Shown in pieces: positions 30,650-38,005 of a stretch of DNA of 47,638 nt. Both the position numbers and the translations under genes were made by a program. The stretch covers positions 1-47,638 of the forward strand of contig NZ_JAQSDL010000040.1 of assembly GCF_029945895.1 (NCBI RefSeq), in the 5' to 3' direction. The stretch comes from Polaromonas sp. (GTDB lineage Bacteria > Pseudomonadota > Gammaproteobacteria > Burkholderiales > Burkholderiaceae_C). Position 1 is the first letter of the stretch, and each line of letters opens with the position of its first letter. The notes under the pieces are model-generated. The model had not been told where the DNA came from, searched no databases, and saw only the letters and a program-made list of their open reading frames with translations.

Positions 30650-33031
30650 CTATTCCCTTGTCTTGAGCGCCGCCACCATGTCCAGCCGGTCGATGCGCCG
30701 TCGCACCACCAGGGCGCTGGCCAGGCCGGCGGCGACCACGCAGATGGCTGCCCACGCATAGGTCCGCGGCTGGATCACCACGGGAAACTGGAACTGGTCG
30801 GATTTGAGCAGTTCCGCGACCAGATGCACCAGGCCCCAGCCCATCAGCATGCCCAGCGGCAGTGCAATGGCGATGCTGATGGCCAGCTCCCCGAGCAGCA
30901 AGACCGAGACTTCCGCGCGTGTGAAGCCGAGCACCCGCAGGCTCGCCAGCTCCCAGGTTCGCTCCGACAGCGCGATACGTGCGTTGTTGTAGACCACACC
31001 CACGGCGATGACGCTTGCAAATACGGTGAGCACCAGGCTCATGAGACGGACGTTGCGCGCACTCACTTCCTGCATGTTGCGCAGCAGGTTGGCTTTGCTG
31101 AAGGTGCCGGCCACGCGCGGCAGGCCCTGGCTGGCTGCCAGGAAGGCGGCTTCGCTGCCGCGCTGCAGTGCCACCGCGTATTGCGAAGCCACGTCGCCTT
31201 CGCGCATCAGCCGGTTCAACGCGCGGCGCTCCATGTAGGCGTTCAGCCCCATCATTTCCCGCGCGGTGGCTGCCAGTGTCAACTGCAGCGTCTCGCGGCG
31301 CCCTTCGAGCACCTCGGCGCGCACCGTGTCACCCACACGCAGGCCCAGCTTGCTGGCCAGCCGGTCGGTCATCACCAGGCCGCCATCGGGCAATGGCACT
31401 TCCCTGCCGCGAATGTCGATGATGCGCCTCAACTCGGGGTTCTCTGCAAAACCCTGGATGAGGCCGCGCTCACTGACCGGGCCGTTGACGAAACGCACCG
31501 GAACGTCGCGGGTCGCCTCCACCGCGATCACCCCGGGCATGCGCGCCACCTCATGGCGGGCCTCGTTGCCAATGGGCTCGCTCATCCACAGGATCACGTC
31601 GCTGCGCATGGCCAACGTGAACTGGGTGTCCACAATGTGGTCGATCGCGTCGCGGATGAAATTGCCCATCACCACGATGGCCACAGCTGCGGCCACGCCG
31701 GCAATCGACAGGCCTGTTCGCAGCGGCCGGCGCTCCATGTTGCGCAGGATCATCTGCAGGGCCGGCTTGACCCCCCTGACGCCCAGGCGTTCCAGCAGCG
31801 TGCGCCTGAAGTGCCCCGGTGCAGGCGGGCGCATGGCCTCGGCCGGCGCCAGGCGCACCGTGGCGCCGATGGCACTGAGCGTTCCGAGCACGGCGGTTGC
31901 CAGCGTCAGGCCCGCGCCCACCACCAGCAGCCATGGCGCGAGGTGGTGCTCGAACGTCGGAAAGTAGAAGAAGTCGGCATACAGCCGCGTGAAGGCGGCG
32001 CCCAGCCAGTCGCCGATTGCTATGCCCAGTGCCAGTCCCAGGATGACGATCACCAGCACCAGCTTGAGGTAGTGCGCGCCTATGGTGCGATTGGGGTAGC
32101 CCAGCGCTTTCAGGGCGGCGATCTGCTCGCGCTGCGTGGAGACCAGCCGTGAGACCACTACATGCAGAAGAAAGGCTGCCACGCCAAGGAAGATGGAAGG
32201 CAACACCGTCCCCAGCACCTGCTGCTCCTTGATCTCGGCGTCCAACATGGCATGGGACATCTGGTCCTCGCGGCCATAGGCTTCTCCGGCGCCGTAGCGG
32301 GCCAGCAGCCGGCTCAGGCGGGCCATGACGTCGCGCTGCGACGCCCCCGGCGCGAGCCTGATACTCACGCGGTTGAAGGCGCCTTGCATGTCGTAGGCCG
32401 CGGCCAGGGTGTCGCGGTCCATCCAGAACACCCCGAAGCCGCGCTGGTCAGGGCTGCCGCCCAGGCCGGCAAAAATATACTCCGGTGACAGCGCGATGCC
32501 GGCGATCAGGAGGGTACGCTGTTTCCCGTTGATCAGGGCGGTGAAGATGTCGCCCGGTTTGACGCCCCGCGATGTCGCAAAGCCTGCGGAGACCAGTACC
32601 TCGATGCGGCCGTCGCTGCGTGCGCCGGAGGAGAGTCCCGCGTGGTCAAGTGCCCGGCCGTGCGAGACGCTCACCTGATTCAGGCGGGGCAACTGTTTGC
32701 GATCCACGCCGATCAGCTGGCCGAGGATGGGGTCGCTCACACCCGGAACCCCGATGCGGACCACCTGTTCGATCGTGGTCTGCACGTCGGCCACGCCGGA
32801 CACCTGCCGGAGTGTCTCGACCAGGGCGTTCGGCGCGCGTTTGACCGTGGCGAACACGTCAGCAAAGTGTGCCTCGGCATAAAAACGCTCGCGTGCCAGA
32901 CCCAGCGAGTCGACCGCACTCAGGCTGGTGATGAAACCACCGATGCCGCTGGCCACCACCAACGCGATGGTCAGTCCCTGGCTCCAGAGCAGCCGAAGGT
33001 CCCTGAGCAACTTCCGGTCCAGTGCTTTCAT
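30650..33031 (-). CDS. ABC transporter permease, FtsX/MacB type
   Basis: The 793-residue protein starts with a helix ('LTIALVVASGIGGFITSLSAV') and a periplasmic MacB-like domain. A first group of three helices lies around residues 270-420 ('VLPSIFLGVAAFLLHVVVSRLV' onwards), then comes a second periplasmic domain after 'GLSIAGVAAAVAIVVMGNF', and a final three helices from about 670. The duplicated FtsX layout is typical of lipoprotein or drug exporters of the MacB/LolCE superfamily. The gene starts four bases after the ATPase stop. Confidence 0.9.
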   Translation of the reverse strand: MKALDRKLLRDLRLLWSQGLTIALVVASGIGGFITSLSAVDSLGLARERFYAEAHFADVFATVKRAPNALVETLRQVSGVADVQTTIEQVVRIGVPGVSDPILGQLIGVDRKQLPRLNQVSVSHGRALDHAGLSSGARSDGRIEVLVSAGFATSRGVKPGDIFTALINGKQRTLLIAGIALSPEYIFAGLGGSPDQRGFGVFWMDRDTLAAAYDMQGAFNRVSIRLAPGASQRDVMARLSRLLARYGAGEAYGREDQMSHAMLDAEIKEQQVLGTVLPSIFLGVAAFLLHVVVSRLVSTQREQIAALKALGYPNRTIGAHYLKLVLVIVILGLALGIAIGDWLGAAFTRLYADFFYFPTFEHHLAPWLLVVGAGLTLATAVLGTLSAIGATVRLAPAEAMRPPAPGHFRRTLLERLGVRGVKPALQMILRNMERRPLRTGLSIAGVAAAVAIVVMGNFIRDAIDHIVDTQFTLAMRSDVILWMSEPIGNEARHEVARMPGVIAVEATRDVPVRFVNGPVSERGLIQGFAENPELRRIIDIRGREVPLPDGGLVMTDRLASKLGLRVGDTVRAEVLEGRRETLQLTLAATAREMMGLNAYMERRALNRLMREGDVASQYAVALQRGSEAAFLAASQGLPRVAGTFSKANLLRNMQEVSARNVRLMSLVLTVFASVIAVGVVYNNARIALSERTWELASLRVLGFTRAEVSVLLLGELAISIAIALPLGMLMGWGLVHLVAELLKSDQFQFPVVIQPRTYAWAAICVVAAGLASALVVRRRIDRLDMVAALKTRE

Positions 33032-33035
33032 GGCT

Positions 33036-33761
33036 TCACCACGACAATTCTGCGGGGGTGAGGCGCCGCGACGGGACCTCAATGCTGGCGATGCGCCCGT
33101 CCGCCAGGCGGATGACGCGGTCGGCCATGCCGGCGATGGCGGCGTTGTGCGTGATGACGATGGCCGTGGTACCCAGTTCCTGGTTGATGCGGGCGATGAC
33201 TTCGAGCACCAGCTTGCCGGTGGCATAGTCCAGCGCGCCGGTTGGCTCGTCGCATAACAGGAGCTGAGGACGCTTGACGATGGCGCGCGCAATGGCCACG
33301 CGCTGCTGCTCGCCGCCGGACAGCTGGGAAGGGAAGTGGTCCTGCCGGGGCGTCAACGCCACCAGCGCCAGTGCCTCGTCCACCGGCATGGGATTGCTGG
33401 CGATATCGGTGACCAGTGCCACGTTCTCGCGAACGGTCAGGCTGGGAATGAGGTTGTAGAACTGGAAGACGAAACCGACATGTTCGCGCCGGTAACGCGT
33501 CAACTCATCATCGGACGCATCGGTCAGCCGGTGGTCCAGGAACTCCACCTCGCCGGTGCTCGGCCGGTCAAGCCCCCCCAGGATGTTCAACAGCGTGGAC
33601 TTGCCGCTGCCCGAGGCGCCCAGCAGCACCAGAAATTCGCCCGCCCGCACATCGAGATCCACGTCTCGCAAGGCATACACAGCGGTTTCACCGCTGCCAT
33701 AGGTTTTGGACAGCGACCGGATGCGCAACACCGGGGCGTCCGGCTGTTGCGCCGTGGTCAT
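33036..33761 (-). CDS. ABC transporter ATP-binding protein (MacB/LolD type)
   Basis: The 241-residue ATPase has Walker A 'GASGSGKST', Q-loop '[15 protein letters not shown]', signature '[15 protein letters not shown]', Walker B '[12 protein letters not shown]' and H-switch 'VITHNAAI'. The '[17 protein letters not shown]' opening and 'EPTGALD' are typical of the MacB/LolD group. It is 11 bases downstream of the Hsp20 gene and directly upstream of the permease. Confidence 0.95.
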   Translation of the reverse strand: MTTAQQPDAPVLRIRSLSKTYGSGETAVYALRDVDLDVRAGEFLVLLGASGSGKSTLLNILGGLDRPSTGEVEFLDHRLTDASDDELTRYRREHVGFVFQFYNLIPSLTVRENVALVTDIASNPMPVDEALALVALTPRQDHFPSQLSGGEQQRVAIARAIVKRPQLLLCDEPTGALDYATGKLVLEVIARINQELGTTAIVITHNAAIAGMADRVIRLADGRIASIEVPSRRLTPAELSW

Positions 33762-33772
33762 GCGTGAAGCGC

Positions 33773-34201
33773 CTATTGAACCGTTATTTTCCTGCTCGCT
33801 GCCGAGGCCTTCTTCGGCAGATCCAGCGTCAGCACGCCGTCGGCGTACCTGGCCTGGACCTTGCCGTCGTCCACATCCTGGGCCAGGCTGAAGGTGCGCG
33901 AGATATTGCCCCAGTAACGCTCGCTGCGCAGAATCTTGTCGCCATGGTCCCTGGTCTCTTTTTCCTGCTTGACCTCGGCATCGATCTGCACCACGTTGCC
34001 GTCGATGCGAACGTTGATGTCGTCCTTTCTGACACCGGGGAAGTCGGCCTTGACATGGTAGCCATCATCCTTCTCCGAAACATCGATGCGCATTTTCAGC
34101 GCCGGGGTCTCCGTCTCGAAAACCCCGGGGGAGAAGAGGCGGCGCATGGCCGACTCGAAGGAATCGGTGAAGCTCGGATCCAGGACACGAAGATTGCTCA
34201 T
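33773..34201 (-). CDS. small heat-shock protein, Hsp20/alpha-crystallin family
   Basis: The 142-residue protein has an alpha-crystallin domain ('[26 protein letters not shown]' through '[11 protein letters not shown]') and a C-terminal 'KITVQ' tail with the I-x-V anchor. The ATG at 34201 has AAGGAGAG upstream; the longer frame from 34381 runs across the BON gene end and is not real. It holds unfolded proteins for refolding and fits the stress theme of the locus. It follows the BON gene by 52 bases. Confidence 0.95.
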   Translation of the reverse strand: MSNLRVLDPSFTDSFESAMRRLFSPGVFETETPALKMRIDVSEKDDGYHVKADFPGVRKDDINVRIDGNVVQIDAEVKQEKETRDHGDKILRSERYWGNISRTFSLAQDVDDGKVQARYADGVLTLDLPKKASAASRKITVQ

Positions 34202-34253
34202 GATTGACTCTCCTTGAAGGATTCTGAAAAGATGAAGGGAATCTGCCTTCCGG

Positions 34254-34907
34254 TCAGACGCCGACTTCGAGTTTGTCCACGACGTGCGATACACCGCGCG
34301 CCGAGGACGCTGCGCCGACGGCCGCTTCGCGCTCGGCCAGCGAATGCACTTTTCCCCAGAGGGTGACGACGCCGCCTTCAACCTCCACGGTGATGTGTTT
34401 GGCTTCGCGCGCGGCCTGTCGCGTTAGGGCCGCAGTGATCTGGGCGCCGACGTCCTTGTTGCTTGCGCGGGATTTGATGGTGATTCGGTTGGACAGGCCG
34501 CGCACGCCCGCCAGCGGCCGTACACACTGTTCGGCGCTGGCCAGCTGGTAACTCCAGTCGACTTCACCGGTGAGGGTGACCCGGCCATTTTCCACCTGGA
34601 CCTGGATATGCTCATCCGGCACCAGGGAATTCAGCCGCAGGGCCATTGCAGCTGCCTGTGCGATGTCGGAATCGCTGCGCTTGTGCTCAGCGGCCAGCCG
34701 GACGTCGAGTTCGATCGCGATGCCGCGCACGCCCGCCACGCGGTGCACGGCCCGTTCCACCGCATGCTTCTCGGCGTAGCTGTCCAGGTGACCGGTCAGG
34801 GTCACCACACCCTCCCTGACCGCGACGCCGACGCCGGTGGCATTGACGGCGGGATCCCACGCGAGCTCGTCGGTGACGTCGGCCTTGATGTGGGCATCCG
34901 TTTTCAT
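34254..34907 (-). CDS. three-BON-domain protein
   Basis: The 217-residue protein consists of three successive BON domains (about 3-70, 80-147 and 150-216). Each has the 'G-x-V-x-L-x-G-x-V/L' strand ('GVVTLTGHLDSYAEKHAVERAV', 'GRVTLTGEVDWSYQLASAE', 'GVVTLWGKVHSLAEREAA'). No signal peptide is visible, so it is probably cytoplasmic or associated with membranes from inside. BON proteins bind phospholipid or other ligands and are often osmotic or stress induced. AGGAGATTTT precedes the ATG. It heads the long minus-strand run. Confidence 0.93.
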   Translation of the reverse strand: MKTDAHIKADVTDELAWDPAVNATGVGVAVREGVVTLTGHLDSYAEKHAVERAVHRVAGVRGIAIELDVRLAAEHKRSDSDIAQAAAMALRLNSLVPDEHIQVQVENGRVTLTGEVDWSYQLASAEQCVRPLAGVRGLSNRITIKSRASNKDVGAQITAALTRQAAREAKHITVEVEGGVVTLWGKVHSLAEREAAVGAASSARGVSHVVDKLEVGV

Positions 34908-35255
34908 GAAAATCTCCTGTGGTGCTGGGATCCGAGCGCGGCTGCATGGCGCTACCAGCACTCTCAATCTATGCTTCTTTGCGCGGCGTGCATTGACATT
35001 GCTCAAGTCGACGCAGAACCCGGCTCACGCGGGGATGCGGCGCTTGCGGCACAGGTTTCGATGCTGACGTGGTTTCTTGCCGGAAGAGGCGGCAATCATT
35101 GCGAACATGGCATCGACCGGAATGGGACGCAACGGGTGAGGCCGCGGCCCTGGATTGACGGGTTTTGTTGACCTCGCGCAAACGCGGGGCGGCGCTGTTA
35201 CGGGACGATCCAGTCTTCGACTGACTGTTGGCGTGTATTCGCACCGGACTTCCTC
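34908..35255. promoter_or_regulatory. 348-base divergent promoter region between BON and phaC genes
   Basis: TTGAC-ATTG-CTCAA (34993-35006) resembles an FNR box with two mismatches. It is centred about 92 bases before the BON start, so it could drive the minus-strand stress operon; its first hexamer TTGACA may also be a plain -35 for the other strand. A weaker TTGAC-CTCG-CGCAA (35168-35181) is about 81 bases before phaC. No clear -10 is seen for either. No coding frame in this gap is convincing. Confidence 0.45.
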
Positions 35256-37010
35256 ATGGCACTTCCCGATTCCCCCCCGCTCGGGCACTCGCCCGCTCCG
35301 ATGGACCTTCCACTCAAGCTCGGCTTGGCCAGATTCACGCACGGCGTCTCGCCGGCATCGGTTGCAGGGGCGTATGCCGACTGGTTCACGCACCTGCTGG
35401 TGTCACCTTCCCGGCAGGCCGACTTGCTCGCCGACGCCCTTCGCAAGGGCTTGCTGTGGGCCCAGTACGCGCCGCACACCTGGCGGGGCGACTGTGTGCG
35501 TTGCGTCGAGCCGGTCCCCCAGGACAAGCGTTTCTCGCCGCCTGAGTGGAACATGCTGCCGTTCAGCGCCATGGCCCAGGCTTTTCTGCTGCAGGACCAG
35601 TGGTGGACCGGCGCCATGACAGGCGTGCGCGGCGTCTCCCGGCACCATGAAGATGTGGCGGCATTCACCACACGCCAGTGGCTGGACATGTGGTCGCCTT
35701 CGAATTTCCCGTTGACCAACCCCCAGGTTCTGAAAGAAACCCTGACCACCGGCGGGGCCAATCTTGCCCATGGTTTTGCCAACTGGTCGCGCGATGCCAT
35801 GGCGGTTCTGACCGAGGGTAAACCACGCGGCGTGGAGGCTTTTCTTCCGGGTAAAGGGGTGGCGCTGACCCCTGGAAAAGTGGTCTTTCGCAACCGCCTG
35901 ATCGAGCTGATCCAGTACGAGCCGGCCACGGCGAAGGTTGATGCGGAGCCGGTACTGATCGTGCCATCGTGGATCATGAAGTACTACATCCTTGATCTGA
36001 CACCGGCCGATTCGCTGGTCCGTTATCTGGTGGACCAGGGCCACAGCGTCTTCATGGTCTCCTGGAAAAATCCCGGCAGCCAGGACCGGGACCTGGGTCT
36101 CGACGATTACCTCGAGCTCGGCGCGATGGCCGCGCTGAAGGCGGTGGGCGAGTTGCGGCCCGGCACCGGCATTCACGCGGCGGGTTATTGCCTGGGCGGC
36201 ACCTTGCTGGCCATGGCGGCTGCGGCCCTGGGCGCCCGGCCGGGCAATCCGCTGAAAACCGTGTCATTGCTGGCCGCGCAGGTTGATTTCCACGAGCCGG
36301 GCGAGTTGGGGCTGTTCATTGACGAGAGCCAGATTGCTTTTCTGGAAGACCTGATGGCGGAGCGTGGTTATCTCGATGGCCGACAGATGGCCGGCGCCTT
36401 TGCGTTGATCAATTCCAAGGACCTGGTGTGGTCCAAACTCGTGCATGAATACCTGATGGGCGCCCAGACACCGATGACGGCGTTGCGCGCATGGAATGCC
36501 GACGCCACGCGTTTGCCGGCGCGCATGCACAGCGAGTACCTGCGTCGGCTGTACCTGCACAACGACCTGGCAGAGGGGCGCTACATGGCAGGTGGCCGCG
36601 CCATCTCGCTGGCCGACATCAAGGTCCCCGTGTTTGTGGTGGCCACCGAGCGCGATCATGTGTCACCGTGGACCTCGGTCTACAAGATTCAACGCCTGAC
36701 GCGTGCTCCGGTGAGTTTTGTGCTGACCTCCGGAGGACACAACGTCGGCATCGTCAATCCGCCATCCGGCGCAGCAGCTCATCCCCACGCCAGTTACCGC
36801 TTCGCAACCCACGCGGAAGGCGCAGCACCAGCCGATCCCAAGGACTGGCTTGAAAGCTCGCCGCTGGTGGCCGGGTCATGGTGGCCATGCTGGCATGCGT
36901 GGCTGCGAAAACAATCCACGAGACAGATCAAGGCTGTGCCCGGCGTCGCGGGCTTGCCCCTGGCTGGTCGGATGGAGGGCGCGCCGGGTACCTACGTTCA
37001 CCAGACTTGA
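35256..37010 (+). CDS. phaC: class I poly(3-hydroxyalkanoate) synthase PhaC
   Basis: The 584-residue protein has the lipase-like box GYCLGG with catalytic C312, the Asp in 'VVATERDHVSPW' and the His in 'TSGGHNVGIVNPP', the three members of the PhaC triad. It also has the conserved N-terminal 'SPPEWNMLPFSAMAQAFLL' segment. It polymerises (R)-3-hydroxyacyl-CoA to storage polyester on granules. No strong ribosome site precedes the ATG; 35301 is an in-frame alternative. A phasin gene converges from the other strand. The rest of the pha biosynthetic genes are not in this window, so this may be a second, stress-linked synthase. Confidence 0.94.
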   Translation: MALPDSPPLGHSPAPMDLPLKLGLARFTHGVSPASVAGAYADWFTHLLVSPSRQADLLADALRKGLLWAQYAPHTWRGDCVRCVEPVPQDKRFSPPEWNMLPFSAMAQAFLLQDQWWTGAMTGVRGVSRHHEDVAAFTTRQWLDMWSPSNFPLTNPQVLKETLTTGGANLAHGFANWSRDAMAVLTEGKPRGVEAFLPGKGVALTPGKVVFRNRLIELIQYEPATAKVDAEPVLIVPSWIMKYYILDLTPADSLVRYLVDQGHSVFMVSWKNPGSQDRDLGLDDYLELGAMAALKAVGELRPGTGIHAAGYCLGGTLLAMAAAALGARPGNPLKTVSLLAAQVDFHEPGELGLFIDESQIAFLEDLMAERGYLDGRQMAGAFALINSKDLVWSKLVHEYLMGAQTPMTALRAWNADATRLPARMHSEYLRRLYLHNDLAEGRYMAGGRAISLADIKVPVFVVATERDHVSPWTSVYKIQRLTRAPVSFVLTSGGHNVGIVNPPSGAAAHPHASYRFATHAEGAAPADPKDWLESSPLVAGSWWPCWHAWLRKQSTRQIKAVPGVAGLPLAGRMEGAPGTYVHQT

Positions 37011-37069
37011 GGCGCAGTTGCCCGCTGCTGGTCACGAACACGGATCTGGAACGTTTCAGGCGCGGACCG

Positions 37070-37540
37070 TCAGACGGGGGATTCCGGCTTGCCTCCAAAA
37101 AACCTGTTTCCGGAAGTGACGACTGCCTGAAAATTTGCCATGACTGACTTCCATCCCCCATTTTGTTCGTCGGTGAGAAGATGGCTTGCGCTGGCCATCA
37201 TCTCGATCTGGGACTGCAGTGCTGCGGTAGTGATCTGTTGCCAGTACTGGGAGGCGCCTTGCAGGTCAAAGCGCAGCAGATCCGACTGGATGGCCAGCAG
37301 GTCGGCCGGCGTGCAGCCACCGTGCAGCTTTTGGGCTGCGGCCTGATGACGCAACGATGCTTCGTGCGCCGCCTGCTGCTGGATGACGCGCATGGCTTCG
37401 CTGCCGCGGAACATGGCACAGGCCGCATCGGTGGCGACGGCCAATTGCTGACGGCCAAGATCGGCCAGAAAGTCCTTGGGGTCGGGGCTGCTGCGGTTGC
37501 TTGCGGGAGACGCAGCAGCGCGAGATGTTCTTGCACTCAT
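37070..37540 (-). CDS. phasin family protein (PHA granule-associated)
   Basis: The 156-residue mainly helical protein has 'KLHGGCTPADLLAIQSDLLRFDLQGASQYWQQI', the block typical of the short phasin family, and a polar Ser/Ala-rich N-terminus. It coats polyester granules, and its place directly beside phaC supports this. AAAGGAG lies upstream of the ATG. It is convergent with phaC, 59 bases away. Confidence 0.87.
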   Translation of the reverse strand: MSARTSRAAASPASNRSSPDPKDFLADLGRQQLAVATDAACAMFRGSEAMRVIQQQAAHEASLRHQAAAQKLHGGCTPADLLAIQSDLLRFDLQGASQYWQQITTAALQSQIEMMASASHLLTDEQNGGWKSVMANFQAVVTSGNRFFGGKPESPV

Positions 37541-37579
37541 GATGAAAACTCCTTTGGGGGGGGGTGGATAAAGTCAGGG

Positions 37580-37869
37580 TTATTTGCCGCATGACGGGTA
37601 GGCGCTCATGCCATGGATGGCCTGGCACGCGGTGCACAGGGTTGCGCCAGGCCCGCCTTTAAGGCGCCGCAGATCGGGCCCTTCGCCGCAGTCCAGGCAA
37701 TGGCCAGTTCCCGGGCGACGGCCCTGAGGCCCATCACGCAGTGCTGCCCGGTGCCGCCCGTCTCACGGGTCGGCTTGGCAGTGGCACGCACAGGGGCACG
37801 CAGTTCGGTTTCGCGCTGCACCAGCATCTGGCTGAAGCGCGGCATCAAGGTGCTGTCGTATGTTTCCAT
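37580..37869 (-). pseudogene. DksA/TraR-type C4 zinc-finger protein, frameshifted
   Basis: The frame from ATG 37869 gives 'METYDSTLMPRFSQMLVQRETELRA...' typical of the N-terminal helix of short DksA/TraR-like proteins, and runs to '...GLRAVARELA'. The expected zinc finger then continues in another frame: 'GHCLDCGEGPDLRRLK...TLCTACQAIHG', ending at a TAA at 37582-37580. The join lies near 37695-37710, and the total length (290 bases) is one base short of a multiple of three. So a single-base deletion has split the finger from the N-terminus. The middle region also looks shortened. Such proteins bind RNA polymerase. Alternatives are a sequencing error or programmed frameshift. Confidence 0.75.
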
Positions 37870-37922
37870 GGAGAGTCTTGTGCTGGCGTGGTCATTCTGC
37901 GGGCCATCCAGCACCCGGGTCT

Positions 37923-37963
37923 TTGATCTGGAGCAACTGCGGGCTCTGCCCGGCCGCTAATCT
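37923..37963 (+). promoter_or_regulatory. FNR-type promoter of the acyl-CoA synthetase operon
   Basis: TTGAT-CTGG-AGCAA (37923-37936) has one mismatch to the FNR box. TAATCT (37958-37963) lies exactly where a -10 hexamer belongs if the box is centred at -41.5, giving a start near 37971 and a leader of about 35 bases to the ATG at 38006. This spacing agreement makes it one of the better-supported sites in the window. Confidence 0.7.
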
Positions 37964-38005
37964 TCCAGCGTGGGGCATGTTGGCCCCCCTGTTTCAAGGA
38001 TATTC

